Below, piece by piece: positions 43,416-56,345 of a stretch of DNA of 64,000 nucleotides. How positions within the stretch are numbered: the first letter of the stretch is position 1; the number at the start of each line of letters is the position of its first letter. Source of the DNA: Geofilum rubicundum JCM 15548 (GTDB lineage: Bacteria; Bacteroidota; Bacteroidia; Bacteroidales; Marinilabiliaceae); the NCBI RefSeq assembly GCF_000974365.1, contig NZ_BAZW01000005.1, positions 1 to 64,000 of the forward strand, read 5' to 3'. Position numbers and translations under genes: made by a program. The notes beneath the pieces are model-generated. The model was not told where the DNA came from. It saw only the letters and a program-made list of their open reading frames with translations, and made no database searches.

Positions 43416-45364
43416 ATGATGCGCATATTAAATCGATTTTTAGCTGGTGTTTTAGGCCTGTTTATCATTTCAAGCCTCCAGGCAAACCAGATTTCCAGTC
43501 CGGATGGCCAACTTCAACTAACGGTGGTCGTTGAGGACGGCAGGCCCCTGTTTTCGGTCACCTACAATGATAAAACCATGTTGGAGAATTCCCCTTTGGG
43601 CTTAATGACCAATGAGGGGGATTTTAGTACCAACATGCGTTGGATCGAATCAGATTCAGGAGAAGTCAGTAAGGATTATAAGCAGGAAAAAATAAAGCAA
43701 TCCAGGGTTAGCTACAAGGCCAACACCCTCAAATGCACCTTTGCGAATGCGGCCGACCGGCCTATATCAGTCTTTTTTCAGGTCAGCAACAACGACATTG
43801 CCTTCCGGTATGAGCTACCTAAATGGGGCGATACCAGAGCCTGCGTGGTGGAAAGAGAAACAACCGGTTTTCGGTTTCCTTCCCCGACCAAATCCTATTT
43901 GTCGCCCATGATGCGACCCATGGAAGGATTTGCACGTACCTCTCCCAGCTACGAAAGCGGGTATGAAACCGATGCACCCATAGCCAGCAATAACTCCGCT
44001 GAAGGTTACGTGTTCCCGGGCCTCTTTCAGGTTGGTGAAGATGGTTGGGTGCTTTTATCGGAGACCGGTGTGAGTAGCCTTTACTGCGCTTCCCATTTAA
44101 GCCATTATTCCGATGGTGTATTTACGGTTGATTACCCCAATGTTGGACAAAACAACGGTTTCGGTAGCTCCGGCGCGCAGTTGGGCCTGCCGGGCGTAAC
44201 GCCCTGGCGGACCATCACAGTGGGTGAAACGCTTAAACCCATCGTGGAGACCACCATTCCCTGGGATGTGGTAGAGCCATTGTACGAACCCTCAAAGGAT
44301 TATCAATACGGACGCAGCACATGGAGCTGGATCATCTGGCAGGATGCCAGTATGAATTATGACGATCAGGTGCAATACGTTGATCTGGCGGCCGCAATGG
44401 ACTTCGAATACATCCTGATTGATGCCTGGTGGGATTCCAATATAGGCTATGAAAGAATGGAAGAGCTTATTAAGTATGCGGAAGATAAAGGTATTGGGGT
44501 GTTTTTGTGGTACAATTCCAATGGCGCCTTCAATGATGCTTTTCAAACGCCATTGAATAAAATGAATACCTCCATTGCCCGCAAAAAGGAAATGCAGTGG
44601 TTGAAGGAAGCAGGGGTCAAAGGTTTGAAGGTGGATTTTCTGGGAGGCGACAAGCAGGAAACCATCCGTTTGTACGAGGACATCCTGTCGGACGCCAACG
44701 ACTACGGATTGATGATCAATTTTCACGGAGCCACCCTTCCCCGCGGTTGGGAAAGAATGTATCCCAATTTCATAGGCAGCGAAGCGGTGCTGGCTTCTGA
44801 AATGCTGGTTTTTGTTCAGGATGTGCGTGAGAAAGAGGCCTTCTATGCCTCCTTGCACCCCTTTATTCGCAATTCGGTGGCCAGTATGGAATTTGGCGGA
44901 GTTATACTCAATAAATATTTGAACCGGGGTAATGAGCAAGGACAAAAGCGCTTAACCACAGATGCTTTTCAATTGGCCACCGGTGTGCTGTTTCAAAACC
45001 CTGTGCAATTTTTCGCTTTAACACCCAATAATCTGACCGATGTGCCGGAATTTGAGCTGGATTTTATGCGGGAATTGCCTACCACCTGGGATGAAACGGT
45101 CTTTATAGATGGTTTTCCTGGTAAGTATAGTGTATTGGCCCGTCGCATGGGGACCTTTGGTATATAGCAGGTGTCAATGGTGAGCTAGAAAGTAAAAAGC
45201 TGACACTTGATTTGCCCATGCTGAGCCAACAAACGGTGGCCATGTATAACGACAAAAAGGATGGCACACCTTTTTATGAAAAGGTAAAAGTGTCTGACAA
45301 AGGTCAGTTGACAGTCACCCTGCAAGCCAATGGTGGATTTGTTTTGCTTGGATCGTCCAATTAA
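43416..45364 (+). CDS. GH97 glycosidase, probably retaining alpha-galactosidase type (one frameshift)
   Basis: Correcting one G in the run 45149-45152 restores 65 C-terminal residues and gives 649 in all. A signal peptide ends near SLQANQ. The N-terminal beta-sandwich (about 25-290, ISSPDGQLQLTVVV) and barrel (about 295-560, WSWIIWQDASMNYDDQVQYV) are typical. VKGLKVDFLGGDKQE carries an Asp where retaining GH97 enzymes have the nucleophile, and GSEAVLASE follows as acid/base candidate. Inverting GH97 alpha-glucosidases (SusB type) lack that Asp. Xylan side chains can bear galactose, so this fits. It lies 26 bp after the GH5-GH43 stop, in the same operon. Confidence 0.88.
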
Positions 45365-45391
45365 TGGGGTTTACCGTTTTAATATTTAAGC

Positions 45392-47877
45392 ATGAAGGTT
45401 ATTATAGGATTACTTTTGATATCTATGATGGTTGGCTCCTGTAACAGGGAGCCCAACCGTTCTGATTTAAAATTGTGGTATGCAGAACCCGCCGCTCAAT
45501 GGGAAGAAGCTCTTCCTCTTGGAAATGGGCGACTGGGCGCTATGGTTTTTGGGAACCCGGCCATTGAGCTCATCCAACTCAATGAAAATACCATTTGGGC
45601 TGGCAGTCCCAACCGCAATGACAATCCCGATGCCCTTGAAGCCCTGCCTTTGATTCGTCAACTCATTTTTGAAGGTAAATACATAGAAGCGCAGGATTTG
45701 ACCAATGAAAAGGTCATCTCCAAAAAATCGCACGGTATGCCTTACCAGACAGCCGGAAATCTTCGACTTAGTTTTGAAGGGCATGCCGATTATGTCGATT
45801 TTTACCGCGATCTGGATATTGAGCGGGCTGTGGCCACCACCCGTTATATGGTGGATGAAGTAACTTTTACGCGGGAAGTGTTTTCTTCTTTTTCAGATGA
45901 CGTCATTGTGGTGCGTTTAACAGCCGACGAGTCCAACGCCATTAGTTTTACGGCGACTTTGGATCGTTCCGAAAGCGGGGATGTTTCAGTGGTTGGCCAT
46001 GATCTTTTGCAAATGAAAGGCGTCACCAGCAATTTTGAAGGTGTGGAAGGTCAGGTTGAATTCACCGTACTGGGTAAGATTCTTAACGACGGCGGCGAGT
46101 TGTCGGCCACCAACCATGAAATAAGTGTGGAAGGTGCCCATCGAGTGACCATCTTTGTTTCCATCGGAACCAATTTTGTGAATTATAAGGATTTGAGTGC
46201 CAATGCAGATGAGCGGGCAGAGAACTATCTGGCTAAGGCCCTCGGGTCTGATTACAATGATAGGCAGGAAGCGCATACCGCCTTTTATCAGAATTATTTC
46301 AATCGGGTATCACTGGATCTGGGGCAGACCGATTCGATCCATCATCCAACGGATGTCCGTATCGCACAATTCAGTCAGGGAAATGATCCTTCCCTGGCCG
46401 CCCTCTACTTTCAGTTTGGCCGCTACCTGTTGATCAGCTCCTCTCAACCGGCACCCAGGCAGCTAATTTGCAGGGAATATGGGCCGATCAGCTTTATCCG
46501 GCCTGGGACAGTAAATATACCTTGAACATCAATGCCGAGATGAATTACTGGCCGGCTGAACCAACCCATTTGCCTGAACTGCATGAGCCCATGATTCAGA
46601 TGGTGAGAGAGCTTTCGGAAGCAGGAAAGGAGACGGCCCAAACCATGTATGGCGCCAAAGGTTGGGTAACGCATCACAACACAGATGTTTGGCGCATTAC
46701 GGGGCCGGTCGACGGTTCCTACTGGGGCATGTGGCCCATGGGGGGCGTCTGGTTGAGCCAGCATCTCTTTGATAAGTATGAATACAGTGGTGACAAGGAA
46801 TACCTGCGTTCTGTCTATGATATATTAACCGGGGCTGTGGCGTTTTGTCTCGACTATATGGTGGAGGACCCGGAAAAGGGCTGGATGGTGGTGGTGCCTT
46901 CCAATTCGCCGGAGAACTCACCATCTATTCATTATCAGTCGTCCATCGCTTCGGGCACGACGATGGATAACCAGTTGGTTTTCGACCTGTTGACAAAAAC
47001 CATTCAGGCTTCAGAAATATTGGGCATGGATGAACCATTGGTGCCCGAAATGGAACGCGTTTTAAGTCTGCTGCCTCCCATGCAAATTGGCCAGCATGGC
47101 CAATTGCAGGAATGGATGCACGATTGGGATAACCCTGAAGATAAGCACCGGCATGTGTCACATCTTTACGGACTGTTTCCCTCCAATCAAATATCTCCCT
47201 ATCATACCCCGGAGTTGGCCGATGCTGCTCGTACCTCTTTGATTCACAGAGGTGACCCTTCCACCGGATGGTCCATTAACTGGAAAATTAACTTGTGGGC
47301 GCGACTGCTGGATGGGAATCATGCCTACGAGCTCATGCGGGAGCAAATAAAACTGGTGGGCCGGGGAGATGGTAATTCACGGGCTGTTTCTGAATTGGGA
47401 GGGACTTACCCTAACATGTTTGATGCCCACCCGCCCTTTCAGATCGATGGGAACTTTGGTTTCACTTCCGGACTCACGGAGATGCTGATGCAAAGTCACG
47501 ATGGCGCACTTCATTTGCTGCCTGCCCTGCCTGAGGTGTGGCCTTCGGGACGGGTAACGGGACTAAGAGCACGGGGTGGTTTCGAGATTGTTGAATTGGA
47601 ATGGGACCAGTACCAGGTTACAAGGCTGGTCGTTAAGTCAACCTTGGGTGGAAACCTGAGACTCAGAGCTGCGAATGCACTTGAAGCAAACGGGAAGGAT
47701 GTTTTAGAGGAGGCAAAGGATAGCAATAGCAATAGCAATCCTTTTTACCAGGTCCCTGCTGTAAAGGAGGCAGTCGTTTCCGCCTCGGCCCAATTAAACC
47801 ATTTTGGACGGCGCCCATCCTATTTGTACGATATCGAGACGGTTGAAGGAGAGGAGCTTGTATTTGTTGCACAGTAA
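45392..47877 (+). CDS. GH95 lipoprotein alpha-L-fucosidase or alpha-L-galactosidase (one frameshift)
   Basis: Correcting one C at 46448-46449 gives 828 residues. A lipobox (MMVGSCNRE) anchors it to a membrane. The N-terminal domain starts [19 protein letters not shown], and the (alpha/alpha)6 barrel carries [42 protein letters not shown] and [19 protein letters not shown] contains residues used by GH95 fucosidases for water activation and binding. Alpha-L-galactosidases of this family occur in loci for complex corn-type glucuronoarabinoxylan; I cannot decide between the two sugars. A short Ser-Asn repeat (SNSNSN) sits near residue 772. It is third in the operon. Confidence 0.88.
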
Positions 47878-48004
47878 CTCGCTAATGTTTTTGACGAAGA
47901 GCTAAAGGACCAGATACTCTCAGGTTTAAGACGCTGCGTCACAGCGACTGGAAAATAATTAGGAAGTAAAAATTGAATAGAAAAAATCTTTAAATACGAC
48001 AATC

Positions 48005-51000
48005 ATGTTATTAAGAATATTTATTACGCTGTTGGTTTTCCTGGGTGTGACTGGTATTAACGCTCAGAATCCCATTGTGCAGACCTATTTCACGGCCGAC
48101 CCGGCCCCCATGGTTTACAATGACACGGTTTATATGTATACCACCCATGATGAGGACGAGACCGTTGACAATTTTTTTACCATGTACAACTGGCGGGCCT
48201 ATTCCTCAGTGGATATGGTGAACTGGACCGACCATGGGGTGGTGGCCTCACTCAAAGACTTTGCCTGGAGCGACAAAACAAATGGCGCCTGGGCGCCCCA
48301 GGCCATTGAGCGCAATGGCCAGTTTTACCTTTACTGTCCCATTCACGGGGATGGCGTGGCCGTGCTTGTGGCGGATTCACCCACTGGTCCGTTCAGAGAT
48401 CCGCTGGGTAAACGACTGATTGATGACACGGCGGATATTTGGCATGATATAGATCCTACCGTCTTTGTGGATGACGATGGCCAAGCCTATTTGTTTTGGG
48501 GCAACCCCAGCATCTACTATGTAAAACTGAATGAGGACATGATTTCGTACGACCGCAGCATTGGCCAAAAGGGCATTTTTGCCCTGGATATGACCCCTGA
48601 GCCTTTGGCTCTCAGGAAGGGCGCGATGGCACTATCCGGTCCAACTACACAGAAGGCCCATGGGTTTATAAACGCAAGGATCTCTACTATTTGGTTTATG
48701 CAGCAGCGGGTATTCCCGAGTACATAGCCTACTCTACGGCTCCGACTATTGAAGGCCCGTGGACTTACCAAGGGTATATCATGGAAAGGGCTCCTCATTT
48801 GGCCTTTACCAATCATCCCGGCATCATCGATTACAAAGGCAAGGCCTATTTCTTTTACCACACCCATGCATTGTCGGGAGGCGAAGGCTTTAAGCGCTCG
48901 GTCAGTCTGGAACAGTTCGAGTACAATGCCGATGGCACCATACCCATGCTATTGCCCACTCAAGAAGGAGTAAAGGAAAGCGTGGCCGCTTTAAATCCTT
49001 ATAAAAGAGTAGAAGCCGAAACCATTGCCTGGTCGGAAGGCTTGAAAACCAAGTCGGACCACGAGGTGGGCATTTATGTGACCCATATCCAAAACGGCGA
49101 TTTCCTCAAAGTCAGAAGTGTTGATTTTGGCCAGGGTGCCAGGCGTTTTTCGGCCAGTGTGGCGTCGGTCTCAAAAGGGGGAAGTATCGAAATCCGCCTG
49201 GGAGCTGTTGACGGAACCTTGTTGGGTGTTTGCGAAGTGGAGAACACCGGCGGTTGGCAGAACTGGAAAACGGTATCCTCCAAAATAAAGAAAACAAAGG
49301 GCGTGCACGATGTGTATCTGGTATTCAAAGGTAGCGAGGACCAGCTGTTTAATTTTGACTGGTGGCAGTTTGTTGATGCGCAATCATTCCCGTTTCAAAA
49401 CCCGGATCTTAGCTCCGAAGAGCGGGCCAAAGATCTGATTTCCAGATTGACGGTGGAAGAAAAAGCGGCCTTGCTGTGTGACCAGAGTGAGGCCATTCCC
49501 CGCTTAGGGATTGACCGGTTTAACTGGTGGAGTGAAGCCTTACATGGTTATGCCAATAACGATGATGTGACGGTATTTCCCCAACCCATTGGAATGGCAG
49601 CTTCTTTCAATGATGAGTTGCTCTTTCGTATTTTTGATGCCACCTCAGATGAGGCCAGAGCCTTATACCACGAATCCCAGCGAAGAGGCGAAGAGAACAG
49701 ACGTTTTTGAGCCTCTCGGTATGGACACCCAATGTGAATATTTTCCGGGATCCACGCTGGGGGCGTGGACAAGAGACCTATGGTGAAGATCCCTACCTGA
49801 TGCAGCGCATGGGCGTGCAGGTGGTCAAGGGGCTGCAAGGGCCTGAGGATACCAAATATCGTAAGTTGCTGGCTTGTGCCAAGCATTACGCGGTGCATTC
49901 CGGACCCGAATGGAGCCGCCACGAGCTGAATCTCAACAATGTGAGTCCGCGCGAATTCTATGAGACTTATATGCCTGCCTTTAAATCGCTGGTGCAGGAG
50001 GCCGATGTCCGCCAGGTGATGTGCGCTTACCAACGGCTCGATGACGAGCCCTGTTGTAGCAACACCCGGCTGCTGCAACGTATTTTGCGTGAGGAGTGGG
50101 GCTACGAGTACCTGGTGGTGGCCGACTGTGGCGCCATAACGGACTTTCACACCACGCATAATATTTCTTCTACCCCTGTGCATGCTGCGGCTACCGGATT
50201 ATTGGCGGGGACCGATTTGGAATGTATTTGGGACAATTACCATTATAAAATGCTGCCCGAGGCCATTGAAAAGGACCTGATCAAGGAAGAAGATGTCGAT
50301 CGCAGTCTGCTGCGTGTGTTAATTGGTCGCTTTGATTTGGGCGAAATGGACGATGAGGCCATCGTGCCATGGGCGCAAATCCCTATGTCTATCGTCAACA
50401 ATGAGGAGCACCGACAACTGGCCTACCAAATGGCTCAGGAATCCATGACTTTGCTTTATAATAAGGACAACATCCTTCCTTTGAATAAAACATTGGTCGA
50501 AAAAATAGCTGTCATCGGACCCAATGCCGACGACGAGGAGGTGCTTTGGGGCAATTACAATGGTACGCCGGTGCGCACCATTACCATTTTGGATGGCATC
50601 GAATCAAAAATTTCCTCTGATAAAATTTTCTACGATAAGGCGGTGGACCTGATTGATGATAAAGTAACGATCAGTTACTTTTCCAAGGGTTCTGTGGATG
50701 GGAAGCGAGGCTTTAAAGCGACTTATTGGAACCATCCCGACTTTGAAGGGGAACCCGTGGCCATGCAGCAATTGACCAATGCTGTAAAGCAGACTGCTGC
50801 CGGCCAACATGAGTTTGCTCCGGGGGTGCGTTTGGAAGATTTCTCTGCCAAATATGAAACAGAATTTACCGCTGAGGTGACGGAAGAGCTGGTGTTTAAA
50901 GGCGGGGTCACCGGCTTTTTTGAATTTAAAGTGAATGGCGAAGTCCTGGAGACCTACACCAATTGGCGGACTTTGCCGACCAGGATCCCTTTCACGGTGG

Positions 51001-51920
51001 AAGCCGGTAAAAGCTACCAAATAGAGATTCGCTATGCGCAGCGTGAAAACTGGCAGGCCAATGTTGAACTGGATTTTGGTCGCGAAGAAAACGTGGATTA
51101 TGCCACCCTTATTAAAAGACTGGAAGGCATTGAAATGGTTGTTTTTGTGGGTGGGCTATCGGGTCATCTCGAGGGTGAAGAAATGCCGGTTTCTTTCCCG
51201 GGCTTCAAGGGGGGCGACCGCACCAACATTGACTTGCCATCCGTTCAGGTGGCTTATCTAAAGGCCTTGAAGGATGCTGGTAAAAAGGTTGTTTTTGTTA
51301 ATTGTTCCGGTTCTGCCATTGGGTTTGGACCAGTGATGGATTATACAGATGCTATTCTACAGGCATGGTACGGCGGTGAATCTGGTGGACAAGCCGTGGC
51401 CGATGTGCTTTTTGGGGATTACAATCCATCGGGTAAACTGCCCGTTACCTTCTATGCCAATTCCGATAAGCTGGGTGATATTGAAGATTATTCGATGAAG
51501 GGGAAGACGTATCGGTACACGACTGAGCATCTGTTTCCCTTTGGTTTTGGTTTGAGCTACACCGACTTTGAAGTCGGCAAGGCTCAACTCAGTCAAACAA
51601 CCAAGAAGGTGGATGAAGCCATCAACATCAGCATCCCGGTGAAAAATACCGGTCAGCGCGATGGTGTTGAACTGGTACAGGTTTATGTACGTAAGATTGG
51701 CGACACGGACGGTCCTCTGAAAACCCTTCGTGGTTTTCAAAAAGTGGAAGTGGCTGCGGGAATGACTGTTCAGGCCAGCATCGATTTACCACCCTCTTCG
51801 TTTGAGTTTTACGACTGGGACCAACGAAAAATGGCCATTGTCCCGGGTGATTATGACGTTTTCTATGGTAACAGCTCTGATGAGAAAGATTTGAAGCATC
51901 TTACAGTAACCATTCATTAA
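48005..51920 (+). CDS. GH43-CBM6-GH3 fusion, bifunctional xylosidase/arabinosidase (two frameshifts)
   Basis: Two lost bases (48617-48621 in an A/G run, T run 49704-49708) are corrected to give 1305 residues. Order: signal peptide (to about 20, TGINAQ), GH43 domain (about 22-330, Asp base in TADPAPMVYND, Asp in HDIDPTVFVDDDG, Glu acid in NYTEGPWVYKRK), CBM6-like domain (about 335-460, RVEAETIAWSEG to NFDWWQFV), then a complete GH3 (about 465-1305) with nucleophile Asp in VVADCGAITDF, a PA14-like insertion (about 900-1025, FKATYWNHPDFEG) and a C-terminal FnIII-like domain (NTGQRDGVELVQVYVR). Periplasmic debranching and xylosidase action on xylo-oligosaccharides is likely. The 127-bp gap upstream shows no operator, so it belongs to the GH5-GH43 operon. 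Confidence 0.88.
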
Positions 51921-51932
51921 CCGTATTATTCA

Positions 51933-51952
51933 GGAACTCAGGTTCCCTTTTT
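51933..51952 (+). terminator. weak hairpin between GH43-GH3 and CE1
   Basis: A 5-bp stem GGAAC and GTTCC with loop TCAG is followed by CTTTTT. It is short, so it may only attenuate transcription within the operon. Confidence 0.3.
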
Positions 51953-51976
51953 ATGTCCTAACTTATAATGACTTGA

Positions 51977-53137
<1,161 letters not shown>

Positions 53138-53215
53138 AAGCTTTTGCGCTAACTATTAAAGAGATCCGTCTCGGATTTCGAAATCAAGCGTTTGGAACTT
53201 AAAAATTATATACGA

Positions 53216-54791
53216 ATGAAGCATCTTATCTTTTTTACGGTACTTTTAGCGGTTACGGGTGTCACGCTCAATGCTCAATCAAAAGAAGCAATGACACACA
53301 ACCCACTTATTTATTCGGATGTGCCGGATATTGCCCTGGTGCGGGTGGGGGATACCTACTATATGAGCAGTACCACCATGCACATGAGTCCGGGATTGCC
53401 CATTATGAAGTCCACCGACCTGGTGAACTGGGAACTGGTGAGTTATGCCTATGATACTCTGACTGATAATGAGAAGTTGCGGCTTGAAAATGGGCAAAAT
53501 GCCTACGGCGCTGGCTCCTGGGCCAGCAGTATCCGCTACCATAACGATGTGTTCTATGTAACTACATTCTCATCTACATCGGGAAAAACGCATGTTTACA
53601 CCACCAGGGATATCGAAAATGGTCCCTGGACAGCCTCTGAGTTTTCGCCGATGTTGCACGACCATACCTTGTTTTTTGATGACGATGGACGGGTTTATAT
53701 GTTGTATGGAGGCGGGGATATTCGCCTGGTGGAGCTGAAGGCCGATCTTTCTGGTATAATGCCGGGGAGCGAAGATCGGGTGATTATCGAAAATGCCGGA
53801 GCTGTGGCTGCTGAAAAGTTGATGCTGCACGCCGAAGGTTCTCAGTTGGTTAAGCACAAGGTCGGTACTACTTATTTAATATCACCTGGCCGGAGAACGA
53901 TATGCGGACGGTTATTGTGCACCGTGCCGATCATATTACAGGTCCCTACGAAGCCGTGTGGCCCTTAAAGACAGGGGTATCGCTCAGGGAAGTATCATTG
54001 ATACACCTGAAGGCGATTGGTATGCCTATCTGTTCAGGGATTATGGATCGCTGGGTCGCATCCCCTATCTGGTACCCATGGTGTGGGAAGACGGATGGCC
54101 GGTGTTAGGAGTGGACGGAAAGGTGCCCGATCATCTCGATTTGCCTGCGAATAAGCGCGACTGGTCGGGCATTGTGACCTCGGATGAGTTCAAAAGAAAA
54201 AAGGGCGACCACGCACTGCCCCTGGCGTGGCAGTGGAACCACAATCCGGATGATCGCTTCTGGTCGCTTAATCAACGCAAGGGTTATCTTCGCCTGACAA
54301 CCGGCAGGGTAGATACCGATGTTTTACAGTCGCGAAACATGCTTACGCAACGTACCATGGGGCCGACCAGCTCTGCGACTACCAAGATGGATGTGAGTCA
54401 AATGAAAGATGGTGATTATGCTGGTTTTATAGCCCTTCAAAAGAAATATGGCTATGTTGGGGTGAAGATGGAAAATGGCCAAAAAACGATTGTTATGGTT
54501 AGCGCAGAGTCTGATGAGCCGGTTGTTTTGGCTGAACTGCCTTTGACTAAGAAGAAGGTTTATTTCAAGATCGATGGCGACTTCAAAGAGCGCACCGACA
54601 AGGCTTATTTTTTCTACAGTCTCAATGGCCAGGAGTGGACACGCCTAGGAGAGCCCCTTCAAATGGCCTACACCTTGCCCCACTTTATGGGCTATCGCTA
54701 TGGCCTTTTTAATTATGCCACGGAAAGCACCGGGGGCTTTGTTGATTTTGATTATTTCCGAATTTCTCCTGAAATAGAGGAGGTGCCGTAG
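53216..54791 (+). CDS. GH43 arabinofuranosidase/xylosidase with GH43_C2 domain (two frameshifts)
   Basis: Two single-base losses (T run 53875-53877, G at 53958) separate three frames; corrected length is 525 residues. Start MKHLIFFTVLLAVT opens a signal peptide ending near LNAQS. The GH43 domain (about 25-330) has the Asp base in YSDVPDIALVRVG and the Glu acid in HAEGSQLVKH; IAQGSIIDTPEGDW and SLGRIPYLVPMVWEDGW are family blocks. A GH43_C2 sandwich (about 345-520, RFWSLNQRKGYLRL) closes it. It is clearly paralogous to the GH43 module inside the GH5-GH43 fusion. It is the last gene of the operon and ends just before a strong hairpin. Confidence 0.88.
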
Positions 54792-54797
54792 TTGATG

Positions 54798-54846
54798 ATA
54801 ATCCGGTCAGCCCAGTTGCTGAGGGTAACCGGGCTGATCGGATTAT
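54798..54846. terminator. long-stem bidirectional terminator
   Basis: A 16-bp stem (54798-54813 with 54831-54846) with a single G-T pair and a 17-base loop sits between the converging GH43 and DUF1080 genes. A T-rich tail follows on the plus side (GTTTTAC); the minus side has a short one. Confidence 0.85.
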
Positions 54847-54853
54847 GTTTTAC

Positions 54854-56242
54854 TTACCGGAGTTCCTTTATCTTAATGTTTTTGAACGTCACTTCATTGC
54901 CATGATCCTGCAGGAGAATACGCCCGCTTGTCTGGTTGCCAAAGTTGGGCCAGGTGCTGTATTTGCTGTAGGCTACCAAAGCATTCCATTGCTGTGTGTC
55001 CCGCTCATATTCAACCACTTTAATTCCGTTTAGATAATGCTGAACCAGCTTGCCTTTTACCACTATTCGAGCCCGGTTCCATTGTTCATAGCCATTCACA
55101 TATTTCTCACGAGGCAGGTGTGGATTAAATTCAAGTCCGTTGGCCCGAATCAAATCATATAAGGAGCCCATGGTTCGGTTGCCGTTGACCCCTCTTTTGG
55201 CGTCCGGATGAAACCGGTCGTCCAATATCTGAAATTCGCATCCGATAGAAGATCCGGCCCCCTGATTCATTTCTGTATCCACAAAGTATTTGATACCACT
55301 ATTGGCGCCTTTGGTCATACTGAAATCCACTTCCAGTATGAAGTTTTGGTAGTTTTTTTCCGTCACAATGTCGCCGCCGTTGGTCGATTCGCCACCGCTG
55401 GCTTCATGGACTTTGAGTATTCCGTTATGGATACTCCAGCCACTTTCAGGGAAATGATCCAGTCTGGCACCCCGCCAACCATTGGTTGTTTGTCCATCCC
55501 ACAGCAATTGCCAGCCATCTGCTATTTCTGCTTCGGTCAGTTGATTTTTGAGATAGCTGACCTCAGGCGCTCCCCTATTTTTGAAGGGCTCAAAATCAGC
55601 AGACGTCATCTCCTTGATACGAATGTTTTTCCATCGTATTTTTTTGTTGGCTTGTTTTTCATTGCCGATACTGTGTACCTGCAGGGCAATAAATCCGGTC
55701 TCCACCGCTTCTTCCACCAAATTGGCCGCCGGAACCCCATTCACCCAGGTCATGATATGGTTTTCCCAGGCTACCACTTTAAAGGTATTCCATTCACCTT
55801 TTTTGAATGCAGAACGGGCTGGCTCGTTGTATTCCAGAGGATATCGCCATCCTTTTCGTGCTTCATCAAAAATGCCACCTGCCCAACCACGCTTCGTGTC
55901 CTCACACTCAATTTGTGGTCCGTGAACCCTGCCATCATTGTATTCTTTGGTGCTGTGACTACGAATTTGAACGCCAGAGTTAAGTCCCTCATCCATTTTT
56001 ATCTCGTATTCCAATATGAAATTGGTGTATTTCTTTTTGGTCGCCAGAAAGGTGTTTGGTGAGTTTAGAATGGAGGTGCCGACAATGGTTCCGTCTTCTG
56101 CCTCAAAAGGGGCACTGCCGTTCAATACTTCCCAACCTTCAAGATCCTCACCATTGAAGAGTTGAACCCAACCACTTTGACTGCTAGCAACCGGAATAAA
56201 CATCATTAATATTAAAGGAACAAGAAATAGTTTGGCTTTCAT
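54854..56242 (-). CDS. exported protein with two DUF1080 (3-keto-glucoside hydrolase-like) domains
   Basis: The intact 462-residue protein has a signal peptide (to about 22, VASSQSG) and two concanavalin-like DUF1080 domains: about 25-210 (WVQLFNGEDLEGWEVLNG) and about 240-460 (WQLLWDGQTTNGWRGARL). Each shows the family blocks NFILEYEIK or NFILEVDFS and a Gly/Asn-Ser-Gly loop (LNSGVQIRS, ANSGIKYF). Single DUF1080 domains are known as 3-keto-disaccharide hydrolases or sugar-binding modules; the double form may be one of each. It is monocistronic on the minus strand and converges on the xylan operon. A TATATTTA box on its leader (minus strand) could be its -7 element. Link to xylan use is only by position. 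Confidence 0.85.
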   Translation of the reverse strand: MKAKLFLVPLILMMFIPVASSQSGWVQLFNGEDLEGWEVLNGSAPFEAEDGTIVGTSILNSPNTFLATKKKYTNFILEYEIKMDEGLNSGVQIRSHSTKEYNDGRVHGPQIECEDTKRGWAGGIFDEARKGWRYPLEYNEPARSAFKKGEWNTFKVVAWENHIMTWVNGVPAANLVEEAVETGFIALQVHSIGNEKQANKKIRWKNIRIKEMTSADFEPFKNRGAPEVSYLKNQLTEAEIADGWQLLWDGQTTNGWRGARLDHFPESGWSIHNGILKVHEASGGESTNGGDIVTEKNYQNFILEVDFSMTKGANSGIKYFVDTEMNQGAGSSIGCEFQILDDRFHPDAKRGVNGNRTMGSLYDLIRANGLEFNPHLPREKYVNGYEQWNRARIVVKGKLVQHYLNGIKVVEYERDTQQWNALVAYSKYSTWPNFGNQTSGRILLQDHGNEVTFKNIKIKELR

Positions 56243-56345
56243 AACTGATATCTTTTAAAGTTTTAGAAGGTCGAATTTAAATATAAATCCCTATTTTTCT
56301 GTTGTATTTGTTATTATAATAAATGGGTAAGGGTATTTTCTATTA

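Noticed and set aside
47878-48004. Separate promoter for the GH43-CBM6-GH3 gene
   Set aside because: No TTATCTGA pair and no convincing TAnnTTTG box were found; the gene is more likely read from the upstream operon.
55208-56062. 284-codon open frame on the plus strand
   Set aside because: It lies fully antisense to the double DUF1080 gene, which has a signal peptide and conserved family blocks.
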